Positions 7,337-16,782 of a DNA stretch of 27,896 nt are shown one piece after another. The position numbers and the translations under genes are program-made. The notes beneath the pieces were generated by a model. It searched no databases. It was given only the letters and a program-made list of their open reading frames with translations, and was not told the origin of the DNA. Position 1 is the stretch's first letter. Every line of letters begins with the position of its first letter. The stretch is from Candidatus Colicola caccequi. Lineage in GTDB: Bacteria; Bacteroidota; Bacteroidia; Bacteroidales; Paludibacteraceae. The stretch covers positions 1-27,896 of the forward strand of contig JAGHTR010000128.1 of NCBI GenBank assembly GCA_018065205.1, given 5' to 3'.

Positions 7337-8336
7337 ATATATTGAAAGAACTTTACAAATAGCTCGCTTAGGTGCCTATTATGTGGCGCCCAACCCCATG
7401 GTAGGTGCGCTTTTAGTGGATGAGGAAGGGACGATATTAGGCGAAGGATGGCATCATGTTTATGGTGGTCCGCATGCTGAAGTAGAGTGCTTTCGGGATG
7501 TGGAGAAACGACATCAATCGGTTAACTATAAGAACTGCACTTTGTTCGTTAGTCTCGAGCCTTGCTCGCATTATGGTAAGACTCCTCCGTGCGCTAAATT
7601 AATTATAGAGAAAGGTGTTGGGCATGTGGTGGTTGGTACCTTGGATCCTAATCCCAAAGTGGCCGGTCAAGGCATTCAGATGCTGCGTGATGCCGGTATA
7701 AAGGTAGATGTGGGAGTGTGTGAAGAGCAATGTCGCGAACTGAATAAACGGTTCTTGTGTCTGCAAGAAAAGGGACGGCCCTATGTGACGCTTAAATGGG
7801 CACAGACCAATGATGGCTATTTGGACAAACTGCGTGGTGAACAAGCCAAAGATAATCAGTCTCCGCTCGTTATTTCTACCCCACTAACCAAGCAAATCGT
7901 TCATAAAATGCGTGCCGAAAATATGGCTATTCTTATAGGTTCGGGAACAGCGTTAAAGGATAATCCGCGTTTGCTGACAACCCATTGGCCGGGACGCAAT
8001 CCCATTCGTGTTTTGTTGGATAGACGGGGTAGAGTGCCGATGAATAGTAGAATTTTTTCGGATGATGCCGAAACAATTGTTTATCGTGAATGCACTGATT
8101 GGTCATTTGTTTTGTCGGATTTGGCCAAGCGTGGCATACATTCTGTACTGGTAGAGGGAGGAGCACAGGTGCTGCAAACCATTATCCAATCCGGCGTATG
8201 GGATGAGATGCATATCGAAATAAGTAATACGAACTTAGGAGAACCGGGCGTACTTGCTCCTATTGTTAAATTACCATACGTACCAACAACGATACAAGAT
8301 AATCATTACATGTATGAGATTAAAAACCAACATTAA
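7320..8336 (+). CDS. ribD: Bifunctional riboflavin biosynthesis deaminase/reductase RibD
   Basis: Catalyses the two steps after GTP cyclohydrolase II in riboflavin synthesis: deamination of the pyrimidinone and NADPH-dependent reduction of the ribosyl side chain. The N-terminal deaminase domain (1-145) shows NPMVGALLV, the zinc and catalytic set H52-A-E54 and C82/C91 in PCSHYGKTPPC. The reductase domain (about 148-338) shows RPYVTLKWAQTNDGY, the GSGTALKDNPRLLTTH block and LVEGGAQVLQ. The ATG at 7320 is preferred over an upstream in-frame ATG at 7275, because the latter lies in the prmC N-terminus and adds residues not seen in RibD. No FMN riboswitch is seen in the leader. The 3' end overlaps the next gene by 23 nt. 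Confidence 0.94.
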   Translation: MLEYTKYIERTLQIARLGAYYVAPNPMVGALLVDEEGTILGEGWHHVYGGPHAEVECFRDVEKRHQSVNYKNCTLFVSLEPCSHYGKTPPCAKLIIEKGVGHVVVGTLDPNPKVAGQGIQMLRDAGIKVDVGVCEEQCRELNKRFLCLQEKGRPYVTLKWAQTNDGYLDKLRGEQAKDNQSPLVISTPLTKQIVHKMRAENMAILIGSGTALKDNPRLLTTHWPGRNPIRVLLDRRGRVPMNSRIFSDDAETIVYRECTDWSFVLSDLAKRGIHSVLVEGGAQVLQTIIQSGVWDEMHIEISNTNLGEPGVLAPIVKLPYVPTTIQDNHYMYEIKNQH

Positions 8337-9162
8337 AATCCTCTTAATTAGTTTGCTTGGCGGAAGTCTTGCGGCTTGCTCTGTATTCCATAAATCGCAG
8401 GTCGAAGGAGTGGTGGCTGAGGTGAACGGGCAATACCTGACTTGCGCAGAATTGGATGAGGTAACTCGTGATGTGGCGGACAGTGCTGCCGTAGCCGATG
8501 CTTATATCCGTCAATGGGCTACTCAGATACTTGAGTATACCGAGGCTAAAGATCGTGCTTCTAAAGAATTGGAGGCTATGGTTGAGGATTATCGTCGCTC
8601 CTTGTATATCCATGAGTATGAACAACGTATGGTGACTAAATATCGTCCACGGGTTTGGCAAGATTCAGTAGTGGCGGATTTTTATGAGCAACAACAATCT
8701 CGATTCGTACTGCGCGATAATATTGTACAAGGTATTCTGTTGGTTATGCCCCTTAAAACACCACAATTAGCCAATCTTAAAAAGTGGCTGACTAATCTGG
8801 ATGAGAAAAATACCGAAAAAATCGAGAAATACGCGTATCGCTATGCTACCGGATACGAGTACTTCCCCTCCGAATGGAAAACAACCAATCAAATCACTCT
8901 GCGATTGCCGATTGAATTGGAAGCCTTGCAGCAACAAATGAAACATAGCAACCAAATCGTGGTTGAAGATTCAACTTCCGTCTATGTGTTGCAAATAACC
9001 GATAAACATTTCATTGGCGAGAAGATGCCCTTGTCTTATGCGCGAGAAGAGATTGAAGAAGTTTTGCTTAACCGATGGAAAGTGACTTTTTTGCAACAAA
9101 GACGCGAAGAATTGTATAAAGAAGCATTACGATATAATAAACTGAAATTATATGAGAAATAA
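8314..9162 (+). CDS. SurA-like periplasmic chaperone lipoprotein
   Basis: A 282-residue lipoprotein. The signal segment MRLKTNIKILLISLLGGSL leads to a lipobox L-A-A-C with Cys22 as the modified residue. The mature N-terminus resembles the SurA/parvulin chaperone N-domain (VVAEVNGQYLTCAELDEV, then an IRQWATQILEYTEAKDRA helix). A clear parvulin (PpiC) catalytic domain is not visible, so it may be a chaperone without isomerase activity. The mature start CSVFHKSQ lacks an obvious acidic surface-export signal, so a periplasm-facing location is likely. The ATG at 8314 is chosen because it places the signal peptide correctly; an upstream in-frame ATG at 8254 lies inside ribD. It overlaps the next surA gene by 11 nt, and the two presumably act together in outer-membrane protein folding. 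Confidence 0.75.
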   Translation: MRLKTNIKILLISLLGGSLAACSVFHKSQVEGVVAEVNGQYLTCAELDEVTRDVADSAAVADAYIRQWATQILEYTEAKDRASKELEAMVEDYRRSLYIHEYEQRMVTKYRPRVWQDSVVADFYEQQQSRFVLRDNIVQGILLVMPLKTPQLANLKKWLTNLDEKNTEKIEKYAYRYATGYEYFPSEWKTTNQITLRLPIELEALQQQMKHSNQIVVEDSTSVYVLQITDKHFIGEKMPLSYAREEIEEVLLNRWKVTFLQQRREELYKEALRYNKLKLYEK

Positions 9163-10507
9163 GGTTTTTATAGCAACATTGATTTGTCTTGTTTTATCAG
9201 TACGTTTAACTGCTGATAATATCATAGATGAAGTAATTTGGGTAGTTGGAGATGAGGCTATTTTGCGCAGCGAAGTAGAGGAAGAACGGTTACGCGCTCA
9301 GTACGAGGGGCAATCTATTCAGGGTGATCCATATTGTGTCATACCGGAGCAATTAGCTATCCAGAAATTGTTCCTCCACCAGGCCGAATTGGACTCGGTT
9401 ACGGCTAACGAATCTACCGTGAGCCACCAAGTGGATATGCGACTCAATTACTACATTTCTCAGATTGGTTCCAAAGAAAAAATGGAGGAGTACTTCCGTA
9501 AACCTCAAAGCGAGATTCGTGAGGAATTGATGACCACTGTGCGGAACCAGATGATTATTCAGCAAATGCAACAAAAACTGACATCGCATATCAAACCTAC
9601 TCCGGCAGAAATAAGGCGTTTTTATAACACTATTCCTGCGGATTCTATCCCTACTATCCCCGCTCAAGTCGAAGTGCAAATCTTGAGTTTTGAACCCGCC
9701 GTCCCTCGTGAAGAAGTGGATCGTATTAAAAATCAATTGCGGGAATTCACCGATCGTGTTACTTCTGGCAAGGCGGACTTTGGTATGTTGGCTCGCCTCT
9801 ATTCGGAAGACCCGGAAAGTGCTAAGCGCGGAGGAGAACTCGGGTTCGTGGGTAAAGGTCAATTAGTGAGTGAATTCGCCGACGTGGCGTTTAACCTGAA
9901 TGACCCCAAGAAAGTAAGTCGTATCGTGGAAACCGAATATGGTTACCATATCATTCAATTAATTGAGAAAAAAGGGGAACGCATTAACTGCCGTCATATA
10001 CTCCTTCGTCCCCGCGTTTCTGCCCAGGATAAGGTGAACGCCCTGGCAAAGTTGGACTCTATCGCTAATATCATTCGGGATAGTGCAGATGCTACGTTTG
10101 AACAAGCTGTTGCGCTCTTCTCTCAAGATAAACAAACTGCGATGAATGCAGGAGTTATGATGAATCCCAATACCGGATCAAGTAAGTTTGAATACCAGGA
10201 TTTGCCATCCGAAATAGCCAAGCAGATTTATGCAATGAAAGAAGGCGATATTTCTGAACCATTCGTCATGATGGATGAAATGAAAAACAAAGAGGTATGC
10301 GCCATCGTGCGCTTGCGCTCTCGAACGGATATCCACAAAGCCAACCTCGTGGATGATTTCCAAGTGATTCGGCAGATGTTAGAGCAAAAACTCAGCGGCG
10401 AGTTTATTCAACAGTGGATTGGCAAAAAACAAAAAGAAACATACGTTCATATTGACGATAATTGGAAGGGATGTGACTTTGAATATCCCGGATGGATTCA
10501 CGATTAA
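9152..10507 (+). CDS. surA: Periplasmic peptidyl-prolyl isomerase / chaperone SurA
   Basis: A SurA-type chaperone that escorts outer-membrane proteins through the periplasm. The 451-residue protein has a signal peptide (about residues 1-21, cleavage near LTADN), a SurA N-terminal domain (DEVIWVVGDEAILRSEVEEE, about 25-165), and two parvulin-like domains. The first (about 170-275) has YSEDPESAKRGGELGFVGKGQLV and the closing EYGYHIIQLIEKKGE; the second (about 278-395) starts INCRHILLRP and is more divergent. A C-terminal helical segment follows. E. coli SurA is 428 residues with the same layout. It overlaps the preceding lipoprotein gene by 11 nt and precedes an OstA-like gene by 6 nt, a combination that points to outer-membrane assembly. 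Confidence 0.9.
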   Translation: MRNKVFIATLICLVLSVRLTADNIIDEVIWVVGDEAILRSEVEEERLRAQYEGQSIQGDPYCVIPEQLAIQKLFLHQAELDSVTANESTVSHQVDMRLNYYISQIGSKEKMEEYFRKPQSEIREELMTTVRNQMIIQQMQQKLTSHIKPTPAEIRRFYNTIPADSIPTIPAQVEVQILSFEPAVPREEVDRIKNQLREFTDRVTSGKADFGMLARLYSEDPESAKRGGELGFVGKGQLVSEFADVAFNLNDPKKVSRIVETEYGYHIIQLIEKKGERINCRHILLRPRVSAQDKVNALAKLDSIANIIRDSADATFEQAVALFSQDKQTAMNAGVMMNPNTGSSKFEYQDLPSEIAKQIYAMKEGDISEPFVMMDEMKNKEVCAIVRLRSRTDIHKANLVDDFQVIRQMLEQKLSGEFIQQWIGKKQKETYVHIDDNWKGCDFEYPGWIHD

Positions 10508-10513
10508 TCAACT

Positions 10514-12238
10514 ATGTGTAAAGGTCATAACATATTTTTTCAATGGAGCCGTTATTGGCTGTGTGGTTTATGCTGCATAGCGATAAGCGTACCTGCCATA
10601 GCCCAAAAAATGGTTTATTTGGAGCATTGCGAAACATTGAACTTTGATAAAAAGCGTTTGCCGGATGCACAAATCTTACGGGGCGATGTACGTTTCCGCC
10701 ATGAAGATGCCCTTATGTTCTGCGACTCTGCATATTTCTACGAGGCAACCAACTCATTTGATGCCTTTGGCCATGTTCGCTTTGAGCAAGGAGATACATT
10801 GCAAGGCTTTGGAGATGTGCTGTACTACAATGGTAACACGCAAATGGCACGTTTACGACATCATGTGCGTTTGATTCATAAGCAAACGGTTCTAACAACG
10901 GATAGTTTGAACTATGACCGTCCTCGTAATCTGGCGTACTACTTAGCCGGAGGTACTATCCGGGACGATGATAATCTGCTTTCTTCTGTATGGGGTGAGT
11001 ATGGACCGGCTACGTATCGGGCATTGTTCCGTAGTAAGGTGCACTTGCAAAACCAATCATTTACTCTTGATGCCGATACCCTAATCTATAACACCAAAAC
11101 CAACGTGGCGAATTTGGTTTCACCAACGGAAATTGTGTACGAGGGAGAAACAACCATTCTCTCGTCTAATGGTTGGTATAATACCGAAACCGAGCAATCC
11201 ATGCTGTTGGATAGCAGCCTGATTATTCATGGAAACGGCAAAACCCTAACCGGTGATACGATCTTCTACGACAAGCGTAAAGGTATAGGAAATGTGTATG
11301 GGCACATGATATTAAATGACACGGTTCAAAAGATGAGCCTTTGTGGCAACTATGGCATAGTATATGAGAAAGAACAAGGTGGTTTTGCTACCGATAGTGC
11401 CTATATGTTAGATTGGTCACAACCGAATAAGTCCTATATTCATGCGGATACGTTATTTACGGAACAAGTGCCCTATCAACAGTTGGTTTTGTTGCCCCTG
11501 GATAGTGTTCTACAAGATTCAACATGGGTCATTACCCAATACGATTCGCAGTATGTGGATTCAACCTATCGCCGAGTACGCGCCTTCTTCCATGTTCGTG
11601 CTTATAGCGACGACTACCAAGTAGTTTGTGATTCAATGGTTTATATAGGTCTTGATTCGACCGCAACAATGTACCACGAACCTGTCTGCTGGAGCGATGA
11701 TAATCAGATTTCGGCAGATACCATCTTTATCTATCTTCGTAATGGCACGATTGATTATGTACATGGCGTAGGAAGTGCGTTGGGCGTAAAACAGGAAGGG
11801 GAAGAAGAGTTTGACCAATTATCCGGAAAAGAGATGAAGGCTTTTATTCGCGATGGGGAACTCAAAGAAGTGCAAGTCAGCGGTAATGCCGAGACGGTCT
11901 TCTATCCGCGTAATGACGATAGTACATACGTGGGTGTGAATAAGTCCCAAAGTAGTTATGTTAACCTCTATCTTGAAAACAACCATATCCATCACATACG
12001 ATTCACTACTACCACGACCGGTACGCTCTATCCCCTGGATCAAATCAAACCTGAAGAAACGCGTCTGGTAGGTTTCTTCTGGGCGGTACAAGAGCGTCCG
12101 ACTAATCCGCAAGATATATTTAATTGTCCGGAACGCACCGTGCGACCTACCCAGAAATCCATCTCGGCTACCGATGATGAGGAAGAGGAGAATAAACCGC
12201 GTAAAACCAGTAAACTCAATAATAGACATAAAAAATGA
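10514..12238 (+). CDS. OstA/LptA-like protein, LPS transport
   Basis: A 574-residue exported protein with a signal peptide (WLCGLCCIAISVPAIAQ, cleavage near residue 31). Most of the length (35-440) is a repetitive beta pattern typical of the OstA/LptA beta-jellyroll: ILRGDVRFRHEDALMFCDSA, FDAFGHVRFEQGDTLQGFGD, LTTDSLNYDRPRNLAYYLAGG, LTGDTIFYDKRKGIGNVYG and ISADTIFIYLRNGTIDYVHG. LptA forms the periplasmic bridge that carries lipopolysaccharide to LptD. Bacteroidota usually have such a long multi-repeat OstA-like protein. The C-terminus (about 550-574) is a charged low-complexity tail. It is placed directly after surA and overlaps the following barrel gene by an ATGA, consistent with a shared role. 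Whether it equals LptA or an LptD N-domain partner cannot be decided here. Confidence 0.82.
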   Translation: MCKGHNIFFQWSRYWLCGLCCIAISVPAIAQKMVYLEHCETLNFDKKRLPDAQILRGDVRFRHEDALMFCDSAYFYEATNSFDAFGHVRFEQGDTLQGFGDVLYYNGNTQMARLRHHVRLIHKQTVLTTDSLNYDRPRNLAYYLAGGTIRDDDNLLSSVWGEYGPATYRALFRSKVHLQNQSFTLDADTLIYNTKTNVANLVSPTEIVYEGETTILSSNGWYNTETEQSMLLDSSLIIHGNGKTLTGDTIFYDKRKGIGNVYGHMILNDTVQKMSLCGNYGIVYEKEQGGFATDSAYMLDWSQPNKSYIHADTLFTEQVPYQQLVLLPLDSVLQDSTWVITQYDSQYVDSTYRRVRAFFHVRAYSDDYQVVCDSMVYIGLDSTATMYHEPVCWSDDNQISADTIFIYLRNGTIDYVHGVGSALGVKQEGEEEFDQLSGKEMKAFIRDGELKEVQVSGNAETVFYPRNDDSTYVGVNKSQSSYVNLYLENNHIHHIRFTTTTTGTLYPLDQIKPEETRLVGFFWAVQERPTNPQDIFNCPERTVRPTQKSISATDDEEEENKPRKTSKLNNRHKK

Positions 12239-13026
12239 AACGTTCACTAATTATCTTATTTGTCCTATCTGTCACAAGTATTGTATCGGCTCAAATCAAA
12301 CATGAAGTAGGTTTTCAGGTTGGTTTTAACCAAACGATTTATCGCTTAAATACACCGATTGGCAAGTACAATATAGATGGTGACCCATCTAAGTTACATC
12401 AAGAGCCTTTGAATGGTATTAAAATCGGATTCATCTATGATGTGACCCTTGTTAAAGGCTTTGGCTTGTCTACTTCGTTTAACTATAGTTACGGAGCACA
12501 CACCTCCAAGTGGGAGCCTTATCCGTATGATGAAAAAGGTCAATTGATTACATTTGATCCGAAGTACGACTATAGACACAAGGCCGAATCGCATCGTCTT
12601 GAGTTAGCGCTAAACATGCAGTATAAATTTACCATCGCAGACGATACCTATATCATGCTTTATACCGGTCCGGCTGCGCAATTTGTAGCTAAATATAACG
12701 CAACGGACTTTTTCCAAAAACACGATGATTTTCAGCCGGATCTCCCGGATAAGTTCATAGGTGCATACGGCTATAATGCCGATGAAATGGAGAAATATTT
12801 CAAGCGTTGGAATGTAACATGGGGTATTGGCGCCGGCTTCCAATACGATCGCTACTTCATTCGTGGCGGATATAGTTTTGGTCTGGTTAATCCGTATCAA
12901 TACAACTCCTTTGGAGATATGGAAGACATAAAAGCCGACTTGAAGGATCCGCGACAATCTACCCACGGTCGCATGGATCAATGGGAAATTAGTGTAGGTA
13001 TTTATTTTTGGCAATCAGATAAGTAA
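12235..13026 (+). CDS. Outer-membrane beta-barrel protein (small porin-like family)
   Basis: A 263-residue exported protein. The signal peptide MKRSLIILFVLSVTSIVSA is followed by QIKHEVGFQVGFNQ. The rest has alternating aromatic and hydrophobic strands with Gly and turn residues (GIKIGFIYDVTLVKGFGLSTSFNYSYG, HRLELALNMQYKF, YIMLYTGPAAQF, WGIGAGFQYD, FIRGGYSFGLVNPY) and ends ISVGIYFWQ, the usual form of a PorT/OmpW-like small barrel with about 8 strands in Bacteroidota. The function is not known. Its start overlaps the OstA-like stop codon as ATGA, so translation is coupled, and dnaG follows after 2 nt. It may be a client or a partner of the SurA/OstA system; this is inference from position. 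Confidence 0.78.
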   Translation: MKRSLIILFVLSVTSIVSAQIKHEVGFQVGFNQTIYRLNTPIGKYNIDGDPSKLHQEPLNGIKIGFIYDVTLVKGFGLSTSFNYSYGAHTSKWEPYPYDEKGQLITFDPKYDYRHKAESHRLELALNMQYKFTIADDTYIMLYTGPAAQFVAKYNATDFFQKHDDFQPDLPDKFIGAYGYNADEMEKYFKRWNVTWGIGAGFQYDRYFIRGGYSFGLVNPYQYNSFGDMEDIKADLKDPRQSTHGRMDQWEISVGIYFWQSDK

Positions 13027-13028
13027 GC

Positions 13029-15029
13029 ATGATACCACGCGATACTGTTGATAAGATATTTTCTGCGGCTCGTATTGAAGAGGTCATTAGCGACTATGTC
13101 ACGCTGAAAAAACGTGGCGCTAACCTCATTGGGCTATGTCCTTTCCACGATGAGAAAACAGGTTCATTCACCGTTTCTCCCAGTAAGGGTATATATAAGT
13201 GTTTCGGTTGCGGTAAATCCGGTCACGTGGCAGGGTTCCTGATGGAAATAGAACAATGCTCCTACTACGAGGCACTTAAGATGCTGGCACAACGCTATCA
13301 TATTCCGGTGGAGGAAAGAGACCTGACGCCGGAAGAGCAGCAGAACCTGGATGATCGTGAGTCTATGTTCATCGTGAACGAGTGGAGTAATAAATGGTTT
13401 CAACATCAGTTATGGGAGACTAACGAAGGACAGGCTATCGGACTATCATACTTGCGTGAACGCGGACTAAGGGACGATATTATTCATAAGTTCCAATTAG
13501 GTTATTCGCCGGATAAGAGTTTGTTGTCGATTGAGGCAAAAAAGCAAGGATTCATCGAGAAATACCTTGTCAATGATTCGCAGAATGAACCATATATCGG
13601 CACCGGTGTCTGCCTCAAGAGTGAGGATGGACGTCTTTATGACCGCTTCCACTCGCGCGTCATCTTCCCATTCTTTAGTCAATCGGGTAAGGTAATCGGC
13701 TTTGCGGGCCGAATAATGAAGCATAATGATAAGGTGGGTAAGTATGTCAATTCACCTACATCGCCCCTATTTGAAAAGCATGATTGCTTATATGGCTTGT
13801 ATCAGGCTAAACAGGCTATCGCACGCCTTAACCGTTGTTATCTTGTGGAGGGACAAATGGATGTCATATCTATGCACCAAGCCGGAATAGAGAACGTTGT
13901 GGCAAGTGGCGGTACTTCCCTTACCAACCCGCAAATCCGTCTTATGCACCGGTTTACCAACAACATAACTGTCCTTTACGACGGAGATAAAGCCGGAATA
14001 AAAGCAGCATTGAGAGGTATAGACATGATTTTAGAAGAAGGCATTAATGTGAAGGTTCTCTTGCTGCCCGAAGGTGAAGATCCGGATTCGTTCGCACGTA
14101 GCCATACTTCCGATGAACTAATGGCATATATCGAGTCCAACCAAACCGACTTTATCCGCTTTAAGACCAAACTGCTTAGCGAAGAGGCGGGTAATGATCC
14201 ATTACGACGCAGTGAACTGATTCGCTCTGTCGTACAGAGTATAGCGGTCATTCCGGACCTGATTACTCGGCAAGTCTATCTTAAAGATTGCGCCTCCTTG
14301 TTAGATATGCAGGAAATGGTGCTCACGCGCGAGGTGCAAAAACTAAGGCGCGAAAAGTATAGTAAGGCTCCTGCCACAACCGAAAAACCGTCTGAAGAAA
14401 CGGCTCCCGCTCAGGTTGAGTCTCAACCAACACCTGCCGCATCGTCCTCCGCTCCTTCACGCTTTGATGAGAACATGCTGAACCTGCTGCAAGTGATTGT
14501 GCGATATGGCGAAAAAATCCTGTTCCAAACGGAAGATGGGACTCCTATCTTGGTGGGCGAATATATCATATCGGAATTGCAGGGCGATGAGATTCTGCCT
14601 AAAACAGATATCCAACAATTGCTCTTGTCCGAGTACCGAAATCATTATAAGGAGACGGGCTTTATAGCGACGAATTTCTTTATGCGCCATCCCAATACCG
14701 CCCTCAGTCAATTCGCAGTGGATTTGATGGCAGATAAGTACCAACTGAGTCGAATCTATTCCCGCCAATATGTATCCGAGAATACATCTAAAAACGTGGA
14801 CCTGCCTACCGATGCCGACCATCTGCCGGAATTAGTGAGCCGGTTATTATTAGAGTTGAAATTCACTGTGGTGAATGAACGAATCAATGCCTTGCAACAA
14901 GAACTGCTGCAGGCACAAAGCGAACAGAACTGGGAGAAAATTCAGGCTATCCTGCAAACCCAACCTACTTTAATGGATGTGCGAACAGCCATCTGCAAAG
15001 CATTGGGAAATAGAGTGATTACAATGTAA
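13029..15029 (+). CDS. dnaG: DNA primase
   Basis: Synthesises RNA primers at the replication fork with DnaB helicase. The 666-residue protein has the N-terminal zinc-binding domain (CPFHDEKTGSFTVSPSK ... CFGCGKSGHVAGF, residues 36-70), the RNA polymerase core with LGYSPDKSLL and RVIFPFFSQSGKVIGFAGR, and the TOPRIM domain with YLVEGQMDVISMHQAGI, VASGGTSL and the metal-binding LYDGDKAGIKAALRG. A Pro/Ala/Ser-rich linker near residues 445-480 separates the C-terminal helicase-binding region, whose sequence is poorly conserved, as is usual. The length is typical for Bacteroidota. It starts 2 nt after the barrel gene and is followed after 1 nt by the radical SAM gene, so it seems to be part of the long plus-strand run rather than of an rpsU-dnaG-rpoD operon. 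Confidence 0.95.
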   Translation: MIPRDTVDKIFSAARIEEVISDYVTLKKRGANLIGLCPFHDEKTGSFTVSPSKGIYKCFGCGKSGHVAGFLMEIEQCSYYEALKMLAQRYHIPVEERDLTPEEQQNLDDRESMFIVNEWSNKWFQHQLWETNEGQAIGLSYLRERGLRDDIIHKFQLGYSPDKSLLSIEAKKQGFIEKYLVNDSQNEPYIGTGVCLKSEDGRLYDRFHSRVIFPFFSQSGKVIGFAGRIMKHNDKVGKYVNSPTSPLFEKHDCLYGLYQAKQAIARLNRCYLVEGQMDVISMHQAGIENVVASGGTSLTNPQIRLMHRFTNNITVLYDGDKAGIKAALRGIDMILEEGINVKVLLLPEGEDPDSFARSHTSDELMAYIESNQTDFIRFKTKLLSEEAGNDPLRRSELIRSVVQSIAVIPDLITRQVYLKDCASLLDMQEMVLTREVQKLRREKYSKAPATTEKPSEETAPAQVESQPTPAASSSAPSRFDENMLNLLQVIVRYGEKILFQTEDGTPILVGEYIISELQGDEILPKTDIQQLLLSEYRNHYKETGFIATNFFMRHPNTALSQFAVDLMADKYQLSRIYSRQYVSENTSKNVDLPTDADHLPELVSRLLLELKFTVVNERINALQQELLQAQSEQNWEKIQAILQTQPTLMDVRTAICKALGNRVITM

Positions 15030-15030
15030 T

Positions 15031-15789
15031 ATGTTGTTTGATAAAATCATATATGGTCCCATCCATTCGCGCCGTTTAGGGGTGTCGCTTGGTATTAACT
15101 TAATGCCAACCAACCATAAACTATGCACTTTTGATTGCATCTATTGCGAATGTGGGTTCAATAGTCCTTGTAATGCGCCCCATCTGCCTACTGTGGACCA
15201 ATACCAATCGGCATTGGAGCAGGCTCTGTCAACGATGGATGGTTGCCCTGATGTGCTGACTTTTTCCGGCAATGGTGAACCAACCTTGCATCCGGATTTC
15301 TTAGCCATCATGCGGGTGACGTGTGCTCTGCGGGATAAATATTGCCCCAAGGCGAAGATATCGGTATTGAGCAATTCAACCCAATTAGGCAGGGACGATG
15401 TGCGTGAAGCACTCATGCTATGCGATAATCGTATCCTCAAATTGGATTCTGCCATAGATGAAACCATGCGACTTATTGATCAACCGGTCAATAACGCGCT
15501 TACCGTCAATCAAATCAAGGATTATTTGCGTCTGTTTGATGGCAACTTCATTTTGCAAACCTGCTTCTTACGGGGGGCCTATAAGGGGCATGATATGGAT
15601 AATACCACTCCTGCCGAACGCGAGGCTTGGTATCAGGCGGTGCGCGAACTGCATCCTCAACAAGTGATGATGTACGTTATTGATCGTGCAACTCCCGTAT
15701 CAACCTTAGAGAAAATACCCCGTCAGGAAATGGAACAAATAGCACAGCCGCTTATCGATGAAGGCTGGAACGTGCAGATTTCTGCGTAG
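15031..15789 (+). CDS. Radical SAM protein (COG0731-like)
   Basis: A 252-residue radical S-adenosylmethionine enzyme. The 4Fe-4S cluster motif is CTFDCIYC (Cys32, Cys36, Cys39), followed closely by Cys41 and Cys47 that might bind another metal. The FSGNGEPTLHPDF block (about 76-88) is the SAM-contact GxGEPTL signature, and VLSNSTQL follows on the next strand. The N-terminal YGPIHSRRLGVSLGINL is characteristic of the COG0731 group of Fe-S oxidoreductases, which is related to tRNA wybutosine synthesis enzymes but of unknown function in most bacteria. It starts 1 nt after the dnaG stop. No partner protein nearby suggests a substrate. Confidence 0.85.
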   Translation: MLFDKIIYGPIHSRRLGVSLGINLMPTNHKLCTFDCIYCECGFNSPCNAPHLPTVDQYQSALEQALSTMDGCPDVLTFSGNGEPTLHPDFLAIMRVTCALRDKYCPKAKISVLSNSTQLGRDDVREALMLCDNRILKLDSAIDETMRLIDQPVNNALTVNQIKDYLRLFDGNFILQTCFLRGAYKGHDMDNTTPAEREAWYQAVRELHPQQVMMYVIDRATPVSTLEKIPRQEMEQIAQPLIDEGWNVQISA

Positions 15790-15815
15790 TGCGAACAATA
15801 GAAAATTAATATATT

Positions 15816-16778
15816 ATGGTATCAGAAACGAATCCTTACAAAGTTTTTGCTGGTAGTCAAGGTCACGCCATTGCTCAACGTATCTGTGACTACCTGGGTT
15901 GTCAACTTGGTTCCGTTAAGGTGGACCGCTTCTCCGATGGTGAGTTTGCAGTTGCTTTTGAGGAGTCTGTTCGTGGACAGTCCGTTTATTTGGTGCAATC
16001 TACTTGCCCAACGAGTGATAACCTCATGGAGTTACTTCTTATGATTGATGCAGCCAAGCGCGCAAGTGCCTACAAGGTAATTGCTGTGGTTCCGTATTTC
16101 GGATGGGCTCGTCAGGACCGCAAGGATAAACCGCGTGTTTCCATCGGTGCTAAACTGGTGGCTAATATGATTCAAACCGCAGGTGCCGACCGTGTTATTA
16201 CCGTGGACCTGCATGCGGACCAGATTCAAGGTTTCTTTGACATTCCCGTGGACCACTTGTATGGCGCTAATGTATTGGCACCTCACGTGGAAAGTCTCCG
16301 ACTAAAGGACCTCATTATCGCATCCCCGGATATAGGTGGCAGTAAACGCGCCGCTAACTTCTGCAAGAAACTGCATACAATAGGCGACAGGGAAGTGCCG
16401 ATGGTCATTTGCTATAAACACCGTCCTGATTTCAATAAAGTCAGCGAGATACGCGTCTTGGGTGACGTGAAGGATAAGGATGTTATATTAGTGGACGACA
16501 TGGCGGATACGGCCGGTACGCTCTGCAAAGCCGCTCAGGTGATGATGGAGAATGGCGCACGTTCCGTTAGGGCTATGGTTACCCATGGTATCATGTCCGG
16601 AGAGGCTTGCCGGCGCATTACCGATAGTGCTTTGGAAGAACTTTTCTTCACCGATACCATTCCTTTTGATCAAACAAAATGCAGTAAAGTACGTATCGTC
16701 AGCATCGCTAAGCCGATTGCTGAAACGATTCGCGCTATCCAAGAGCACCGCAGTGTAAGTGAACAAAACGTGCGCTAA
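15816..16778 (+). CDS. prs: Ribose-phosphate pyrophosphokinase (PRPP synthetase)
   Basis: Makes 5-phosphoribosyl 1-pyrophosphate from ribose 5-phosphate and ATP, feeding purine, pyrimidine, histidine and NAD synthesis, and the uracil salvage enzyme Upp encoded at 23375-24025. The 320-residue protein has FAGSQGHAIAQ at the start, RFSDGEFAV, the catalytic loop with VVPYFGWARQDRKDKPR (about 90-108), ITVDLHADQIQGFFDIPVDHL and the PRPP-binding VDDMADTAGTL (about 226-236). The loop carries the usual Arg and Lys residues. It follows the radical SAM gene after 26 nt and is followed by the M28-like gene after 4 nt. Confidence 0.95.
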   Translation: MVSETNPYKVFAGSQGHAIAQRICDYLGCQLGSVKVDRFSDGEFAVAFEESVRGQSVYLVQSTCPTSDNLMELLLMIDAAKRASAYKVIAVVPYFGWARQDRKDKPRVSIGAKLVANMIQTAGADRVITVDLHADQIQGFFDIPVDHLYGANVLAPHVESLRLKDLIIASPDIGGSKRAANFCKKLHTIGDREVPMVICYKHRPDFNKVSEIRVLGDVKDKDVILVDDMADTAGTLCKAAQVMMENGARSVRAMVTHGIMSGEACRRITDSALEELFFTDTIPFDQTKCSKVRIVSIAKPIAETIRAIQEHRSVSEQNVR

Positions 16779-16782
16779 TACG

